Positions 27,201 to 35,603 of a stretch of 64,000 bases of DNA are shown here, piece by piece. Under the pieces are notes generated by a model. The model saw only the letters and a program-made list of their open reading frames with translations, was not told where the DNA came from and searched no databases. Positions within the stretch are counted from its first letter, which is position 1. Each line of letters begins with the position of its first letter. Source of the stretch: Chitinophagales bacterium (GTDB lineage: Bacteria > Bacteroidota > Bacteroidia > Chitinophagales > UBA8649). The translations under genes and the position numbers were made by a program. The stretch spans positions 132,901 to 196,900 of the forward strand of contig JACJYS010000005.1 of NCBI GenBank assembly GCA_020635995.1. Direction: 5' to 3'.

Positions 27201-27679
27201 ATGGGATAGCCTATTTTTTGAGCTTCTTTTAAAGCCGTATCAGTATTTGAAAGATCTATTTGACTATCTTCAATAACGGGCACATTAACAGCTCTTGCTA
27301 TCTTTTTAGCGGCCACTTTATCGCCCAGTTGTTCCATGCTTTCTGGCGATGGTCCTATAAATTTAATGCCTGCTTCTCTACATTTTTTAGCAAAAGCTAC
27401 ATTTTCCGATAAAAAACCATACCCCGGATGAATAGCATCAATTTTATTTTGCTTAGCTACGCTAATAATTTCATCTATATCTAAATAAGGCTTTAAAGGT
27501 TCTTCATTATTTCCTATTTGATAAGCTTCGTCTGCTTTATATCGGTGCAAAGAATATCTATCTTCAAAGGTGTAAACAGCTACTGTTCTAATTCCAAGTT
27601 CTGTAGCTGCTCTAAAAATTCTTATAGCTATTTCGCCTCTATTAGCTACTAAAAGTCTTTTAATTGGTAAATTATTCAT
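24236..27679 (-). CDS. pyc: Pyruvate carboxylase
   Basis: I start at the ATG at 27679 (1147 residues, MNNLPIKRLLVANRGEIA) because the longer frame overlaps a promoter box at 27687-27694. Order of domains: biotin carboxylase (1-450, GGGGRGMRVV ATP-grasp loop, VEFLLDEKENIYFIEVNPRIQVEHT); carboxyltransferase (TFRDAHQSLLATRVRT near 560, HLHTHDTSS near 735); and the C-terminal biotinyl domain with EAMKMES. All parts of a full single-chain enzyme are present. It makes oxaloacetate from pyruvate, bicarbonate and ATP. It is a single-gene unit. Confidence 0.97.
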   Translation of the reverse strand: MNNLPIKRLLVANRGEIAIRIFRAATELGIRTVAVYTFEDRYSLHRYKADEAYQIGNNEEPLKPYLDIDEIISVAKQNKIDAIHPGYGFLSENVAFAKKCREAGIKFIGPSPESMEQLGDKVAAKKIARAVNVPVIEDSQIDLSNTDTALKEAQKIGYPIMVKAAAGGGGRGMRVVNNDEELKKAFTEAKSEAKKAFGIDTIFLEKYISNPKHIEVQLLGDEEGHLVHLYERDCSVQRRFQKVVEVAPAPSIKQETKEKLYKYALNIGNYVNYYNAGTVEFLLDEKENIYFIEVNPRIQVEHTITEEVTGIDIVRTQILIACGLPLTHPSIYIKNQEDVPFQGFAIQCRITTEDPENNFQPDYGTIIAYRSASGMGIRLDEGSSYAGVTISPFFDSMLVKVSAWGRTLKGASERLSRALIEYRIRGVKTNIPFLMNVVQHPVFVNGEQTVNFIQNHPELFNYTEKRDRATKTLKYIADVIVNGNNDVKFVDENKEFRIPRVPSFHKFEDYPKGTKNLLQELGRDKFVDWIKTQNQVLYTDTTFRDAHQSLLATRVRTKDMLAVAESFAKNHPEVFSMEIWGGATFDVCMRFLKEDPWMRLKLLREAMPNILTQMLLRSSNAVGYTAYPDNLVANFIVKAAENGMDIFRIFDSLNWTKSMALSIKTVREETNSLAEACICYTGDILDANKQKFNLNYYVDLAKELEDMGAHILAIKDMAGLLTPYAAEKLITSLKQNISIPIHLHTHDTSSVQSATYLKAVEAGVDVVDVALSSMSGLTSQPNFNSIANMLKQHERGTDINIPKLNEFSNYWEDVREYYYPFESELKAGTAQVYENEIPGGQYSNLRPQARGLGIEDKFETIKQNYKDANDMFGGLIKVTPSSKVVGDMAMFMTSNGYTKEDILTKGADISFPDSVINFFKGDLGQPYGGFPSALQKIILKDRKPYTERPNEHLEPVDFEKELKAFKKEFGKDKTELDFLSYKLYPKVYTDFHKFNVAYGEVGVIPTPTFFYGMKQNEEIMIEISEGKNIIVKYLNVTAPDADGNRSVYFKLNGQNRHIQVQDKSLNIEVISNKKANGDNEIGAPLQGKLTQVLVKAGEKVAKNQPLFLIEAMKMESTIVAPHEGKVLEVVLAENQMVQQDDLVIVLG

Positions 27680-27686
27680 CTTGCTC

Positions 27687-27694
27687 CAAAGGTA
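27687..27694 (-). promoter_or_regulatory. -7 promoter box for pyc
   Basis: Minus-strand TACCTTTG ends 8 bp before the pyc ATG, leaving a leader of only a few bases. Confidence 0.5.
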
Positions 27695-27717
27695 CAAAAT
27701 GAAGCATTAAATTAAGC

Positions 27718-27752
27718 AATAAAAAAGCCATTCCGAAATTCAGAATGGCTTC
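27718..27752 (-). terminator. Terminator after the second TonB receptor
   Basis: On the minus strand GCCATTC and GAATGGC pair around about nine bases and are followed by TTTTTT. Confidence 0.8.
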
Positions 27753-27776
27753 CCTATTGTTAGCAGTATAAATATA

Positions 27777-30671
27777 TTATTCTACTGATGAAGTATGTTT
27801 ATTTTTACCAATATTGTAGTTAAAAGTATGAGATACTTTAAACATGGCATAAAAACCTATAGCAGGTGTACCCGGGAAACGTTGGAATTTATAATTTCCA
27901 ATGTTGTAAAAGTTACCCGATAAAATTGTGTTTTTAGAAAAATTAGGACGGTAAGAAACACTTAAATCAATTAAATTAGCAGCACTAACTTCTCCTACAT
28001 AAATAGCAGAATTTGCGGGGAAAGCATCTTGCCATCTCCAGTTTATACCTGCACCTAAACCAATATTAGCAATATTAGCTGCTTCTACTGATAATGAAGT
28101 TTTGAATTTTGGAGCATTCAATGCTACATATCCATCTGCTGCGCCATCTAAAGCTATTCTATCTTTATTTAAGAAAGAGAACATACCTGAAACAGTTAAA
28201 TCTGTCTTTTTAATTTTTTGTAAATATGTTGCGCCTATATCTCCACCAAACATACTAACTCTACCTAAATTAAAGTAAGTTAGTACTAGATCAGAATTAA
28301 CATAATCGCTTTCAGGTGCTAATGTTCCAACTGAAAAATCGTAAATATATCCATTTGAAGTTGGGTCAGAAGGGTCTCCTGCAAGTAAGCCCATAATTTC
28401 TTGATATACATTACCATCTCCATTTTGATCTAAATTAATAGAAGCTGAAAGTCCACCAGATAATACATCATTATATGTTAACCCAGGAAGATAATCTTCT
28501 TGTAAGTTAGCAGCTATTGTAGTTGCAATTGCGCCAGATAATTGCGTTGGATCAAACTGTACTCTATATGATGCAGGAGTTAATGGACTTGTAAAATTAT
28601 CAATAATATTGTAGTAAAAATCTGCAGAAACAAAAAACTTATCAGCAATTATACCTTTATAACCTAATTCAAAAGTTTGAGTTACTTCACTTTTAACTGA
28701 TTCTTTATCAGAAACTGAAGCATAATCAAACTCTTCGTTGGTTATAAAATCATAAACTTTTAAATCAACATTATTAACTGGAGAACTAGCATCTGTTAAA
28801 CCTGCAGTTAATGCAGTCATTAAACCTTGACCAACAGTTGCTCCTGCCCCTAAAGCTTCTCCTAGTACTGCTCCAATTGATTGTGTAACATCTTGGAATA
28901 ACAAATAATTTTGAGAATTATCAGCTACATTAAACCAATTACCTCCAGTATTTGTATATGCAGATGGAGCTCTAAATTGGGCATTTCCATCTACACCATA
29001 ATTATATGAAAAACCAGAAGGATTTCCTAAACCTCTTGCAATAATCCCGTTAGGAATAAATGTATTAGGTAAATCTAATGCAGTTGTTAAAGCAGAAGGT
29101 GATGAGAATGCTCGATTATACGTTGCACGTAATGTATGTCTAGTAGTTGGTTTATATACTAAAGCTGCTCGAGGCGAAACCATAAATTCCTTAATTCTAT
29201 CTTGATAATCACCACGTAAAGCTGCAATTATATCTAATTTTTTAATTGGGTGATATTCCGCTTGCGCATATAATCCATACTGATTTATATTATCATCATC
29301 TTCGTATCTTCCATATATTGTTCCATCAGAATTTGGTCTTGTCAATAAGAAATCTACTCCATAAATAAAGTCAAACATTTCTTTTATGTGAGAACTATGC
29401 TGCAATTGTATTCCATGAAATTTAGATTTATCTACCAATGTTTGATAATTAAAAGGACCTTCTTGATCGGAAGTTATTTGAGGGATTAAGTAAGTATCAC
29501 CTGAATTACTAGCATTTAAGAAGTAGTTAAAATACAATTCTTTCCATCTAAATCTTGCTTGACCATAAGCATAACCCCATCCCACACCTTGTGCTGCACC
29601 TAAACCAGTTAACTCTAGGTTTGAAGTATTAGCATAACCTGCACTTAAAGTAACATCAATATCTTTTGTTACAGCAAAATCAAATCTTCCGTCAACATTA
29701 TATTTTCTTAAAAAGAAATCTCTTCCTGCATCTTGTAATCCTCTAGCCGAATCAACTACAAAAGCAGTTCCATCTTTAACAGTTCCAAAATAGTATTTAT
29801 CTCCCCATGTAGGTTCTCTTGGGTCATAATATTCAAAATCATGACCTTGCATATATCCACCTGATATTTTAAACCCTACTTTATCATTAATTTTTTGAGC
29901 ATGACGCACACTTGGAGCCCATACACTTCTACTACCTCCTGTAAAACTTATAGTAGTTTCTGCATTATGGTCAGCACTCATAGCTAATGGAGATTTTGTA
30001 ATTATATGCATTACCCCATTAGAAGCATTAGGACCATACAAAGCAGAACCTGGACCTCTTATAATTTCTATTTTTTCTATATCCTCATTACTACTTGGTA
30101 ATAATTGAAAAGCATTAACTTTTAATGAAGGTACACGCCCTATTCTATTATCTACCATAGTCAATACTGAACCTGAGAAGATATTATTAAACCCTCTTAC
30201 AGATACATTTTGAGATACTAAACCTGTTGGCATAACATCTACACCTGGTATTCCTTTTAAGTTATCTGTTGCTGATACTGCAGCTGTGTTTTCAATTTTT
30301 TCAGCATTAATTAATGAAACAGAAGCAGGAGCATCAAGCACTCTCTCTTTTCTTTTGGAAGCAGAAATAACTACAGCATCTAAGCCTATTTCATCTACTT
30401 CCATTTTAGGATTAATAGCCGTTCCACTGTAAGGAACTTCTTTATCTCTATATCCTACAAATCGGAAAATGATAACCGGATTTTCTTTTGTAAGATTCAA
30501 TGAAAATTTTCCATCAAAATCTGTGGTAACTCCATTTGTTGTACCTTTTTCAATAACATTAACACCAAACATGGGTTCGTTATTTTCATCTACAACTCTA
30601 CCTGTTGCAGTTTGTGCAAGTGTAATTCCAGCACATAACATGGCTAGAACAAAAACATAAATTTTCTTCAT
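27777..30671 (-). CDS. TonB-dependent receptor, 964 residues
   Basis: Signal peptide MKKIYVFVLAMLCAGITLAQ is followed by a CarboxypepD-like domain (about 21-110, with NGVTTDFDGKFSLNL). The plug has SVSLINAEKIE, NVSVRGFNNIFSG and GPGSALYGPNASNGVMHIITK. A long barrel includes RPNSDGTIYGRYEDDDNI and MVSPRAALVYKPTTRHTLRATYN. The chain ends polar (KHTSSVE) after a last strand HTFNYNIG instead of in Phe. No SusD partner is adjacent, so this is a stand-alone receptor; the ligand is not identifiable. It has a TAgtTTTG box at 30692-30699 and its own terminator. Confidence 0.88.
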   Translation of the reverse strand: MKKIYVFVLAMLCAGITLAQTATGRVVDENNEPMFGVNVIEKGTTNGVTTDFDGKFSLNLTKENPVIIFRFVGYRDKEVPYSGTAINPKMEVDEIGLDAVVISASKRKERVLDAPASVSLINAEKIENTAAVSATDNLKGIPGVDVMPTGLVSQNVSVRGFNNIFSGSVLTMVDNRIGRVPSLKVNAFQLLPSSNEDIEKIEIIRGPGSALYGPNASNGVMHIITKSPLAMSADHNAETTISFTGGSRSVWAPSVRHAQKINDKVGFKISGGYMQGHDFEYYDPREPTWGDKYYFGTVKDGTAFVVDSARGLQDAGRDFFLRKYNVDGRFDFAVTKDIDVTLSAGYANTSNLELTGLGAAQGVGWGYAYGQARFRWKELYFNYFLNASNSGDTYLIPQITSDQEGPFNYQTLVDKSKFHGIQLQHSSHIKEMFDFIYGVDFLLTRPNSDGTIYGRYEDDDNINQYGLYAQAEYHPIKKLDIIAALRGDYQDRIKEFMVSPRAALVYKPTTRHTLRATYNRAFSSPSALTTALDLPNTFIPNGIIARGLGNPSGFSYNYGVDGNAQFRAPSAYTNTGGNWFNVADNSQNYLLFQDVTQSIGAVLGEALGAGATVGQGLMTALTAGLTDASSPVNNVDLKVYDFITNEEFDYASVSDKESVKSEVTQTFELGYKGIIADKFFVSADFYYNIIDNFTSPLTPASYRVQFDPTQLSGAIATTIAANLQEDYLPGLTYNDVLSGGLSASINLDQNGDGNVYQEIMGLLAGDPSDPTSNGYIYDFSVGTLAPESDYVNSDLVLTYFNLGRVSMFGGDIGATYLQKIKKTDLTVSGMFSFLNKDRIALDGAADGYVALNAPKFKTSLSVEAANIANIGLGAGINWRWQDAFPANSAIYVGEVSAANLIDLSVSYRPNFSKNTILSGNFYNIGNYKFQRFPGTPAIGFYAMFKVSHTFNYNIGKNKHTSSVE

Positions 30672-30691
30672 ATTGTCTTTTTTGGTTAAAA

Positions 30692-30699
30692 CAAAACTA
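30692..30699 (-). promoter_or_regulatory. -7 promoter box for the 964-residue TonB receptor
   Basis: Minus-strand TAGTTTTG, 20 bp upstream of the start; the same octamer precedes the OmpA gene at 32725-32732. Confidence 0.45.
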
Positions 30700-30751
30700 A
30701 AGAAATTTTTTTAATTATTTTAACAAAAATGAAAGAGAAAGTATTAAAATA

Positions 30752-30783
30752 AAAAAGGAGTACTAAAAAGCACTCCTTTTCTA
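30752..30783 (-). terminator. Terminator after the OmpA-like gene
   Basis: On the minus strand AAAAGGAGT and ACTCCTTTT pair around a short loop and are followed by TT. Confidence 0.7.
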
Positions 30784-30800
30784 TTTATTTTATTGATATT

Positions 30801-32684
30801 TTAATCATTTTGTCCAGCTTTTATGCCCGGATGTGGAGCTGCCGGATTGCTACTTCCTTTATCATTTGGTCCAGCTTGTGTTAAGCTAACTTTTCTTTCT
30901 CTATACTGAGCTGCTCTTGAAGTTCCTTCAGCATTAGATTCTCCTTCAAAATTAACGATAAATCTATTTCTGTCTATACCGTAATTTTTATTTAAGTAAT
31001 CTATAACTGCGTTAACTCTATTCCAAGATAATTGTTCATTATACTTGTCATTATCATCTTTATCAGTCATTCCTGTAGCGTTTATCATCATATCTGGGCA
31101 AGAAACCATTTTATCAGCCAATATACTTAAATGAGCATAAAATTCTGGCTTGATATCGTATCTATCTTTATCAAAATGAACAGACGGGAATACAGCATCA
31201 TCGCATCCACAACATGCTCCACCATTACTATTATCTTCTACTGGAGGTAAAATAGCTACACCTTTTGCATCCACAGGTAATCCTGGTTGAGAGAATGGCT
31301 CATCATCTTCATAATCTTTAACCCCATCACCATCACTATCTAAAGCTATACCTTTAGGATTTACAGGAGCACCTTCAGGAGTATTTTCTTCTTGGTCTAA
31401 TCTATTTGGCACACCATCTTTATCATCATCTTGCAGTAAATCGTTAATAGCTTCTTCTGGATCTGCTTCAGCTAATTTTTGATATGTATAGTGCATAGGA
31501 TTTAACAGAGTAGTTGATTCTGTTTTCTTTTTACCTATTAATTTGAATGTCAAACCTAAAGTTGTATTGGTGTAGGTGTCATAATCTCTAGTTAAACTTC
31601 TAGACCCTCCTCCTGTACCAGTAGAAACAGGCTCTTCCCATCTCATACCATCTACTAAATCATCTCTAGTAAACATCATTCTTGTTTGTAAGTCTAAATT
31701 CATAAACCTATTTAAACGGAAAGTCATCCCAAAACCAGCACCAAATACTGGTCTAAAACTATAGCTTCCAATAAAATTTGCATCTTTTGAATTAGGTTGT
31801 CCCTCTGCACGAGTTTCATAAACTCCGTTTCTCATAGCATTTAATGCTTTAATAACATCTTTTTTAGATACTCCATCATTATCTACATCTGGCATATTTG
31901 CAAGTGAATAATCATAAGGTTGTCCGTTATCATCTAATTGGTCATACCAAGTTTGATATAAAAATCCTCCACCAGTTACAAAGGCATTAAATACAACTTT
32001 AGTTCTTTCTTTATGAAAACGTACATTTCCAAAACTAATAACTGCATCTAAAGTAACATCATGAGCTACGGTATGAGAATTATGGAAAATTCTACTACCA
32101 ACTGCATAATTGTCTCCAAGTTGTCTATCTTTTGTACTATTTATTTGATCAAAAGTTAATGTACTTGCTTTCCAATCTGTATTCCACATCTCCATGAAAT
32201 CATAATTTAAACGCATAGAAAACATATATGAGAATGGCTTAATAACTGTTACTCCAAAAGTATAACCTGGCACAAAAGGCTTATTCCCTTTAAAAAAGTT
32301 TTGACTAACATCTCCATTTACTTGAGAAATACCTCCTCTCAAACCAATTTGCCATGCATTTTTTGGCTTTGCAGGAAAATAGTATTGATTATCCATGTAG
32401 GCATCTTGTTGCTTCTTTTTCTTTTTTTGCTGATTAAAGCCTTGCTCTACATCATACAATGGCATTTCAGGTTTAGATACATCACGTCTATCGTCTAACT
32501 GATATTTGTCTCCTTCAGGTTCTCCAATGAAAACATCAGCATCATCACCTTTTTTCTTCTTTTTGTCTTTTTTACTTTGCTTTTCTTTCTTTTCTTTCTT
32601 AGTTTCTTTGGTATCTGTACCGTCTTGAGCCATTACCCCAGCAACTAACACAAAGCTTAGAAAAATTGTAAATAACTGTTTCAT
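30801..32684 (-). CDS. OmpA-family protein with thrombospondin type-3 repeats
   Basis: This 627-residue protein has a signal peptide ending VMAQ (1-19), then an extremely lysine/aspartate-rich segment (KKEKKEKQSKKDKKKKK, 26-44). A beta-barrel region follows to about residue 395. Next come calcium-binding repeats DDDKDGVPNRLDQEENTPEG and DSDGDGVKDYEDDEPF. The OmpA peptidoglycan-binding domain includes HFDKDRYDIKPEFYAHLSILA, ending near RAAQYRERKVSL. This layout is typical of Bacteroidota OmpA porins that join outer membrane to cell wall. A -7 box TAgtTTTG lies at 32725-32732. Confidence 0.9.
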   Translation of the reverse strand: MKQLFTIFLSFVLVAGVMAQDGTDTKETKKEKKEKQSKKDKKKKKGDDADVFIGEPEGDKYQLDDRRDVSKPEMPLYDVEQGFNQQKKKKKQQDAYMDNQYYFPAKPKNAWQIGLRGGISQVNGDVSQNFFKGNKPFVPGYTFGVTVIKPFSYMFSMRLNYDFMEMWNTDWKASTLTFDQINSTKDRQLGDNYAVGSRIFHNSHTVAHDVTLDAVISFGNVRFHKERTKVVFNAFVTGGGFLYQTWYDQLDDNGQPYDYSLANMPDVDNDGVSKKDVIKALNAMRNGVYETRAEGQPNSKDANFIGSYSFRPVFGAGFGMTFRLNRFMNLDLQTRMMFTRDDLVDGMRWEEPVSTGTGGGSRSLTRDYDTYTNTTLGLTFKLIGKKKTESTTLLNPMHYTYQKLAEADPEEAINDLLQDDDKDGVPNRLDQEENTPEGAPVNPKGIALDSDGDGVKDYEDDEPFSQPGLPVDAKGVAILPPVEDNSNGGACCGCDDAVFPSVHFDKDRYDIKPEFYAHLSILADKMVSCPDMMINATGMTDKDDNDKYNEQLSWNRVNAVIDYLNKNYGIDRNRFIVNFEGESNAEGTSRAAQYRERKVSLTQAGPNDKGSSNPAAPHPGIKAGQND

Positions 32685-32724
32685 TTTATTTTTAGTTATA
32701 TTGTTTTCAATAGTTATAAGTGGA

Positions 32725-32732
32725 CAAAACTA
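32725..32732 (-). promoter_or_regulatory. -7 promoter box for the OmpA-like gene
   Basis: Minus-strand TAGTTTTG, about 40 bp before the start at 32684. Confidence 0.45.
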
Positions 32733-32775
32733 AAGTATAATGTTAATAATTACAAATTATCAACACTTTATTTTT

Positions 32776-33756
32776 TTAAATGCTCCAATAATTATTCCCT
32801 CTTATTACGGAGTTTAAATACTCTTTGTTACTAACTGATAATTTTTCTTTCTTTTGTTTAGCCAATTTATTTTCATAAATAACGCCAAACAACTTTGGAA
32901 ATTTCTCATCAATATCTACAACACTACAAAGAATATTAGCCTTTATTTTATCCTTACTGTCATGAATCCACAAATCGTTATCACTAACATCTGCTCTATT
33001 CACAACAATAGGTGTTAATCCATCAAATTTTATGCCTAATTCTTCATTCTCTCCAAAAATTAATGGTTTTTCATCTTCTAAAAATAGTGTATTCCTTTTT
33101 TGAAGTGCTTTATCTGTATAGTTTTCAAATGTGCCATCGTTAAAAATATGGCAATTTTGGTAAATTTCTAAAAAGGAAGCCCCTTCGTGATTTTTAGTTT
33201 CTATAAGCATATTTTGCAGGTGCTTAGCTTCTCTGTCTATTGACCGAGCCACAAAAGTAGCTCCAGCACCCAACACCAAACTCAATGTATTAAAAGGCTT
33301 AGTGTCATTTCCAAAAGGACTGGATTTTGTTATCAAATTTTGTTTTGATGTTGGAGAATATTGCCCTTTTGTTAATCCGTAAATTTCATTATTAAAAAGT
33401 AAAACATTTACATCTATATCTCTTCGCAATAAATGTATTAAATGATTTCCACCTATAGATAAAGCATCTCCGTCTCCTGTAACAATCCAAACATCTAAAT
33501 CCGGTCTTGTCTTTTTAAGCCCTGTAGCTATGGCGGTAGCCCTACCATGAATACTGTGCATTCCGTAGGTGTTCATATAATAAGGAAACCTTGAGGAACA
33601 ACCTATCCCCGAAATAAAAACTGTTTTATCCGAATTAGCACCCGTTTTAGCCAATACCATTTGGGTTTGTTTCAGTATAGCAAAATCTCCACATCCGGGA
33701 CACCACCTAATATCTTGGTCGCTTGCAAAATCCTTTGCTGTTAGCTTTTCACTCAT
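32776..33756 (-). CDS. korB: 2-oxoacid:ferredoxin oxidoreductase, beta subunit
   Basis: I start at ATG 33756 (326 residues); a GTG two codons earlier is possible. It has IRWCPGCGDFAIL near residue 20, with cluster/TPP ligand cysteines, and ISGIGCSSRFPYYMNTYGMHSIHGRA. The TPP-binding VTGDGDALSIGGNH with downstream FNNEIYGLTKGQYSPTS completes the catalytic fold. With the alpha subunit it oxidatively decarboxylates 2-oxoglutarate (or another 2-oxoacid) and reduces ferredoxin, or works reductively. It overlaps korA by 8 bp and is last in the operon. Confidence 0.92.
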   Translation of the reverse strand: MSEKLTAKDFASDQDIRWCPGCGDFAILKQTQMVLAKTGANSDKTVFISGIGCSSRFPYYMNTYGMHSIHGRATAIATGLKKTRPDLDVWIVTGDGDALSIGGNHLIHLLRRDIDVNVLLFNNEIYGLTKGQYSPTSKQNLITKSSPFGNDTKPFNTLSLVLGAGATFVARSIDREAKHLQNMLIETKNHEGASFLEIYQNCHIFNDGTFENYTDKALQKRNTLFLEDEKPLIFGENEELGIKFDGLTPIVVNRADVSDNDLWIHDSKDKIKANILCSVVDIDEKFPKLFGVIYENKLAKQKKEKLSVSNKEYLNSVIRGNNYWSI

Positions 33757-35602
33757 CTGCACCTCCTAATCCTATTATTTGCTCTACTTTATCTACTATT
33801 TCTTGAGTTTTGAAAGGAACACCTTGTATTTTGTTTAACTTTAAAAACTTATAATTAGTAAAATTAGTTTGAAGCAATTTTATCAATTGCCCCGTATTTA
33901 ATTCCGGGACTAATATATATTTGTATTTACTAAAATAATCTTCTAAGTTTTGAGGGAAAGGGTTGATAAAATCTATCTGGATATGTCCTACTTTATAAGC
34001 ATTATTGTTTAATAACTTTGTAGCTGTTTTTATAGCTCCATAAGTATTTCCCCAGCCTACTATTAATAAATCGCCCGCTTCAACGCCACTATTAAGCTCT
34101 TGTTTTGGTAATATTTTTTGAACATTAGCAACTTTTTGCTGCCTAATATTGGTCATTAACTGATGATTTTCCGGCACATAACTTACATTTCCTGTATTGT
34201 ATTCCTTCTCTAAACCACCAATTCTGTGTGTTTTACCTTCTGTGCCCGGCACTACCCAATCTCTAACTAAATTTTCATTTCTTTTATATGGTAAAAAAGT
34301 ATTTTCATCCTGCTCAATATTTTTTTGCAAATTAATTTCAGGTAAATCTTCTAATTGCTGTATTTTCCATGGCTCACTACCATTAGCTAAATATCCATCG
34401 CTTAAAAAAATAACGGGTGTCATATATTCTATGGCTATTTTAGAAGCCCAATAAACCTGCTGAAAACAATTGGAAGGACTATGAGCAGCAATTATAGGTA
34501 ATGGCGAATCTCCATTTCTTCCGTACATAGCAAAAAGCAAATCTGACTGCTCTGTTTTAGTAGGCATACCCGTTGAAGGCCCTGCTCTTTGTACATCTAC
34601 TACCACTAAAGGCAGTTCTAACATTAAGGCTAAATTAATTGCCTCAGATTTTAAAGCCAACCCCGGCCCCGAAGTTCCTGTAGTACCCAACGCTCCACCA
34701 AAAGATGCTCCTATGGCGGCACTAACAGCGGCTATTTCATCTTCTGCTTGAAAACACGATACGTTTCCGCCCTCTTTTGTGTGTTTAGACAGCTCATGCA
34801 AAATATCTGAAGCTGGTGTAATAGGATAGCTTCCGTAAAACAAAGGTAAATTTGCATTTGCTGCGGCAGCCATCAGTCCATACGCTGTAGCTTGATTGCC
34901 CATTATATTTCTATATACACCTTTTTCTTTCTCTATAGGTTTTATAGTTGTTTTAAAAGCAAAAAGTTCCGCTGTTTCGCCATAATAATATCCCGATTTT
35001 AAAGCTATCTCATTAGCCTCTTTTATATTGTTTTTAAACTTTTTGTCTATAAAATTGAGTACTGAATCTAAATCTCGGTTATAAATCCACAGCAATAAAC
35101 CCAAAACGAACATATTTTTACTTCTTAGCTTCTCTTTAGGTTCTATGTCTATATTTTCTAAAGCTAAAATGGTTTGTTCTGTAATATCTAAAGTAATTAA
35201 TTTATAGGGTGCAAAAACATCATTTTCCAATAGGTTTTCATTAGGGTTATATCCTGCCAATCTTAAATTTTTAGTATCAAACCCCGCTTTATCGGCTATT
35301 ACTATGCCGCCTTTTTTTAAAGATTTTAAAGAATCTTTTATTGCCGCAGCATTCATTGCTACTAAAACATCGTATTCATCTCCCGGAGAATGAATATCGT
35401 AGCTACCAAAATTTATTTGAAAACCCGACACGCCATGTATCGTTCCTTGCGGTGCTCTTATTTCTGCCGGATAATTGGGGAAAGTTGTGAAATCATTGCC
35501 ATATAAAGCTGTGTTATTTGTAAACTGTGTACCTGTTAATTGCATTCCATCGCCAGAATCTCCGGCAAATTTTATAACAATATTTTCTTTTTCTTCGGAC
35601 AT
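33749..35602 (-). CDS. korA: 2-oxoacid:ferredoxin oxidoreductase, fused gamma-alpha subunit
   Basis: The 617-residue protein has the gamma domain first: IKFAGDSGDGMQLTGTQFT at about 10-28 and FPNYPAEIRAPQGTIHGVSGFQ. The alpha domain follows from about 230: GSYPITPASDILHELSK, FQAEDEIAAVSAAIGASFGG, TGTSGPGLALKSEAINLA and VQRAGPSTGMPTKTEQSDL. The gamma-alpha fusion is the KorA form found in Bacteroidota. It begins one base after the PurF-like stop and overlaps korB. The domain order shows 2-oxoacid:acceptor chemistry; substrate specificity (2-oxoglutarate versus pyruvate) is inferred. Confidence 0.92.
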   Translation of the reverse strand: MSEEKENIVIKFAGDSGDGMQLTGTQFTNNTALYGNDFTTFPNYPAEIRAPQGTIHGVSGFQINFGSYDIHSPGDEYDVLVAMNAAAIKDSLKSLKKGGIVIADKAGFDTKNLRLAGYNPNENLLENDVFAPYKLITLDITEQTILALENIDIEPKEKLRSKNMFVLGLLLWIYNRDLDSVLNFIDKKFKNNIKEANEIALKSGYYYGETAELFAFKTTIKPIEKEKGVYRNIMGNQATAYGLMAAAANANLPLFYGSYPITPASDILHELSKHTKEGGNVSCFQAEDEIAAVSAAIGASFGGALGTTGTSGPGLALKSEAINLALMLELPLVVVDVQRAGPSTGMPTKTEQSDLLFAMYGRNGDSPLPIIAAHSPSNCFQQVYWASKIAIEYMTPVIFLSDGYLANGSEPWKIQQLEDLPEINLQKNIEQDENTFLPYKRNENLVRDWVVPGTEGKTHRIGGLEKEYNTGNVSYVPENHQLMTNIRQQKVANVQKILPKQELNSGVEAGDLLIVGWGNTYGAIKTATKLLNNNAYKVGHIQIDFINPFPQNLEDYFSKYKYILVPELNTGQLIKLLQTNFTNYKFLKLNKIQGVPFKTQEIVDKVEQIIGLGGADE

Positions 35603-35603
35603 T

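Noticed and set aside
27680..27697. Longer start for pyruvate carboxylase
   Set aside because: The extra codons overlap a promoter box, and the biotin carboxylase start fits the ATG at 27679.
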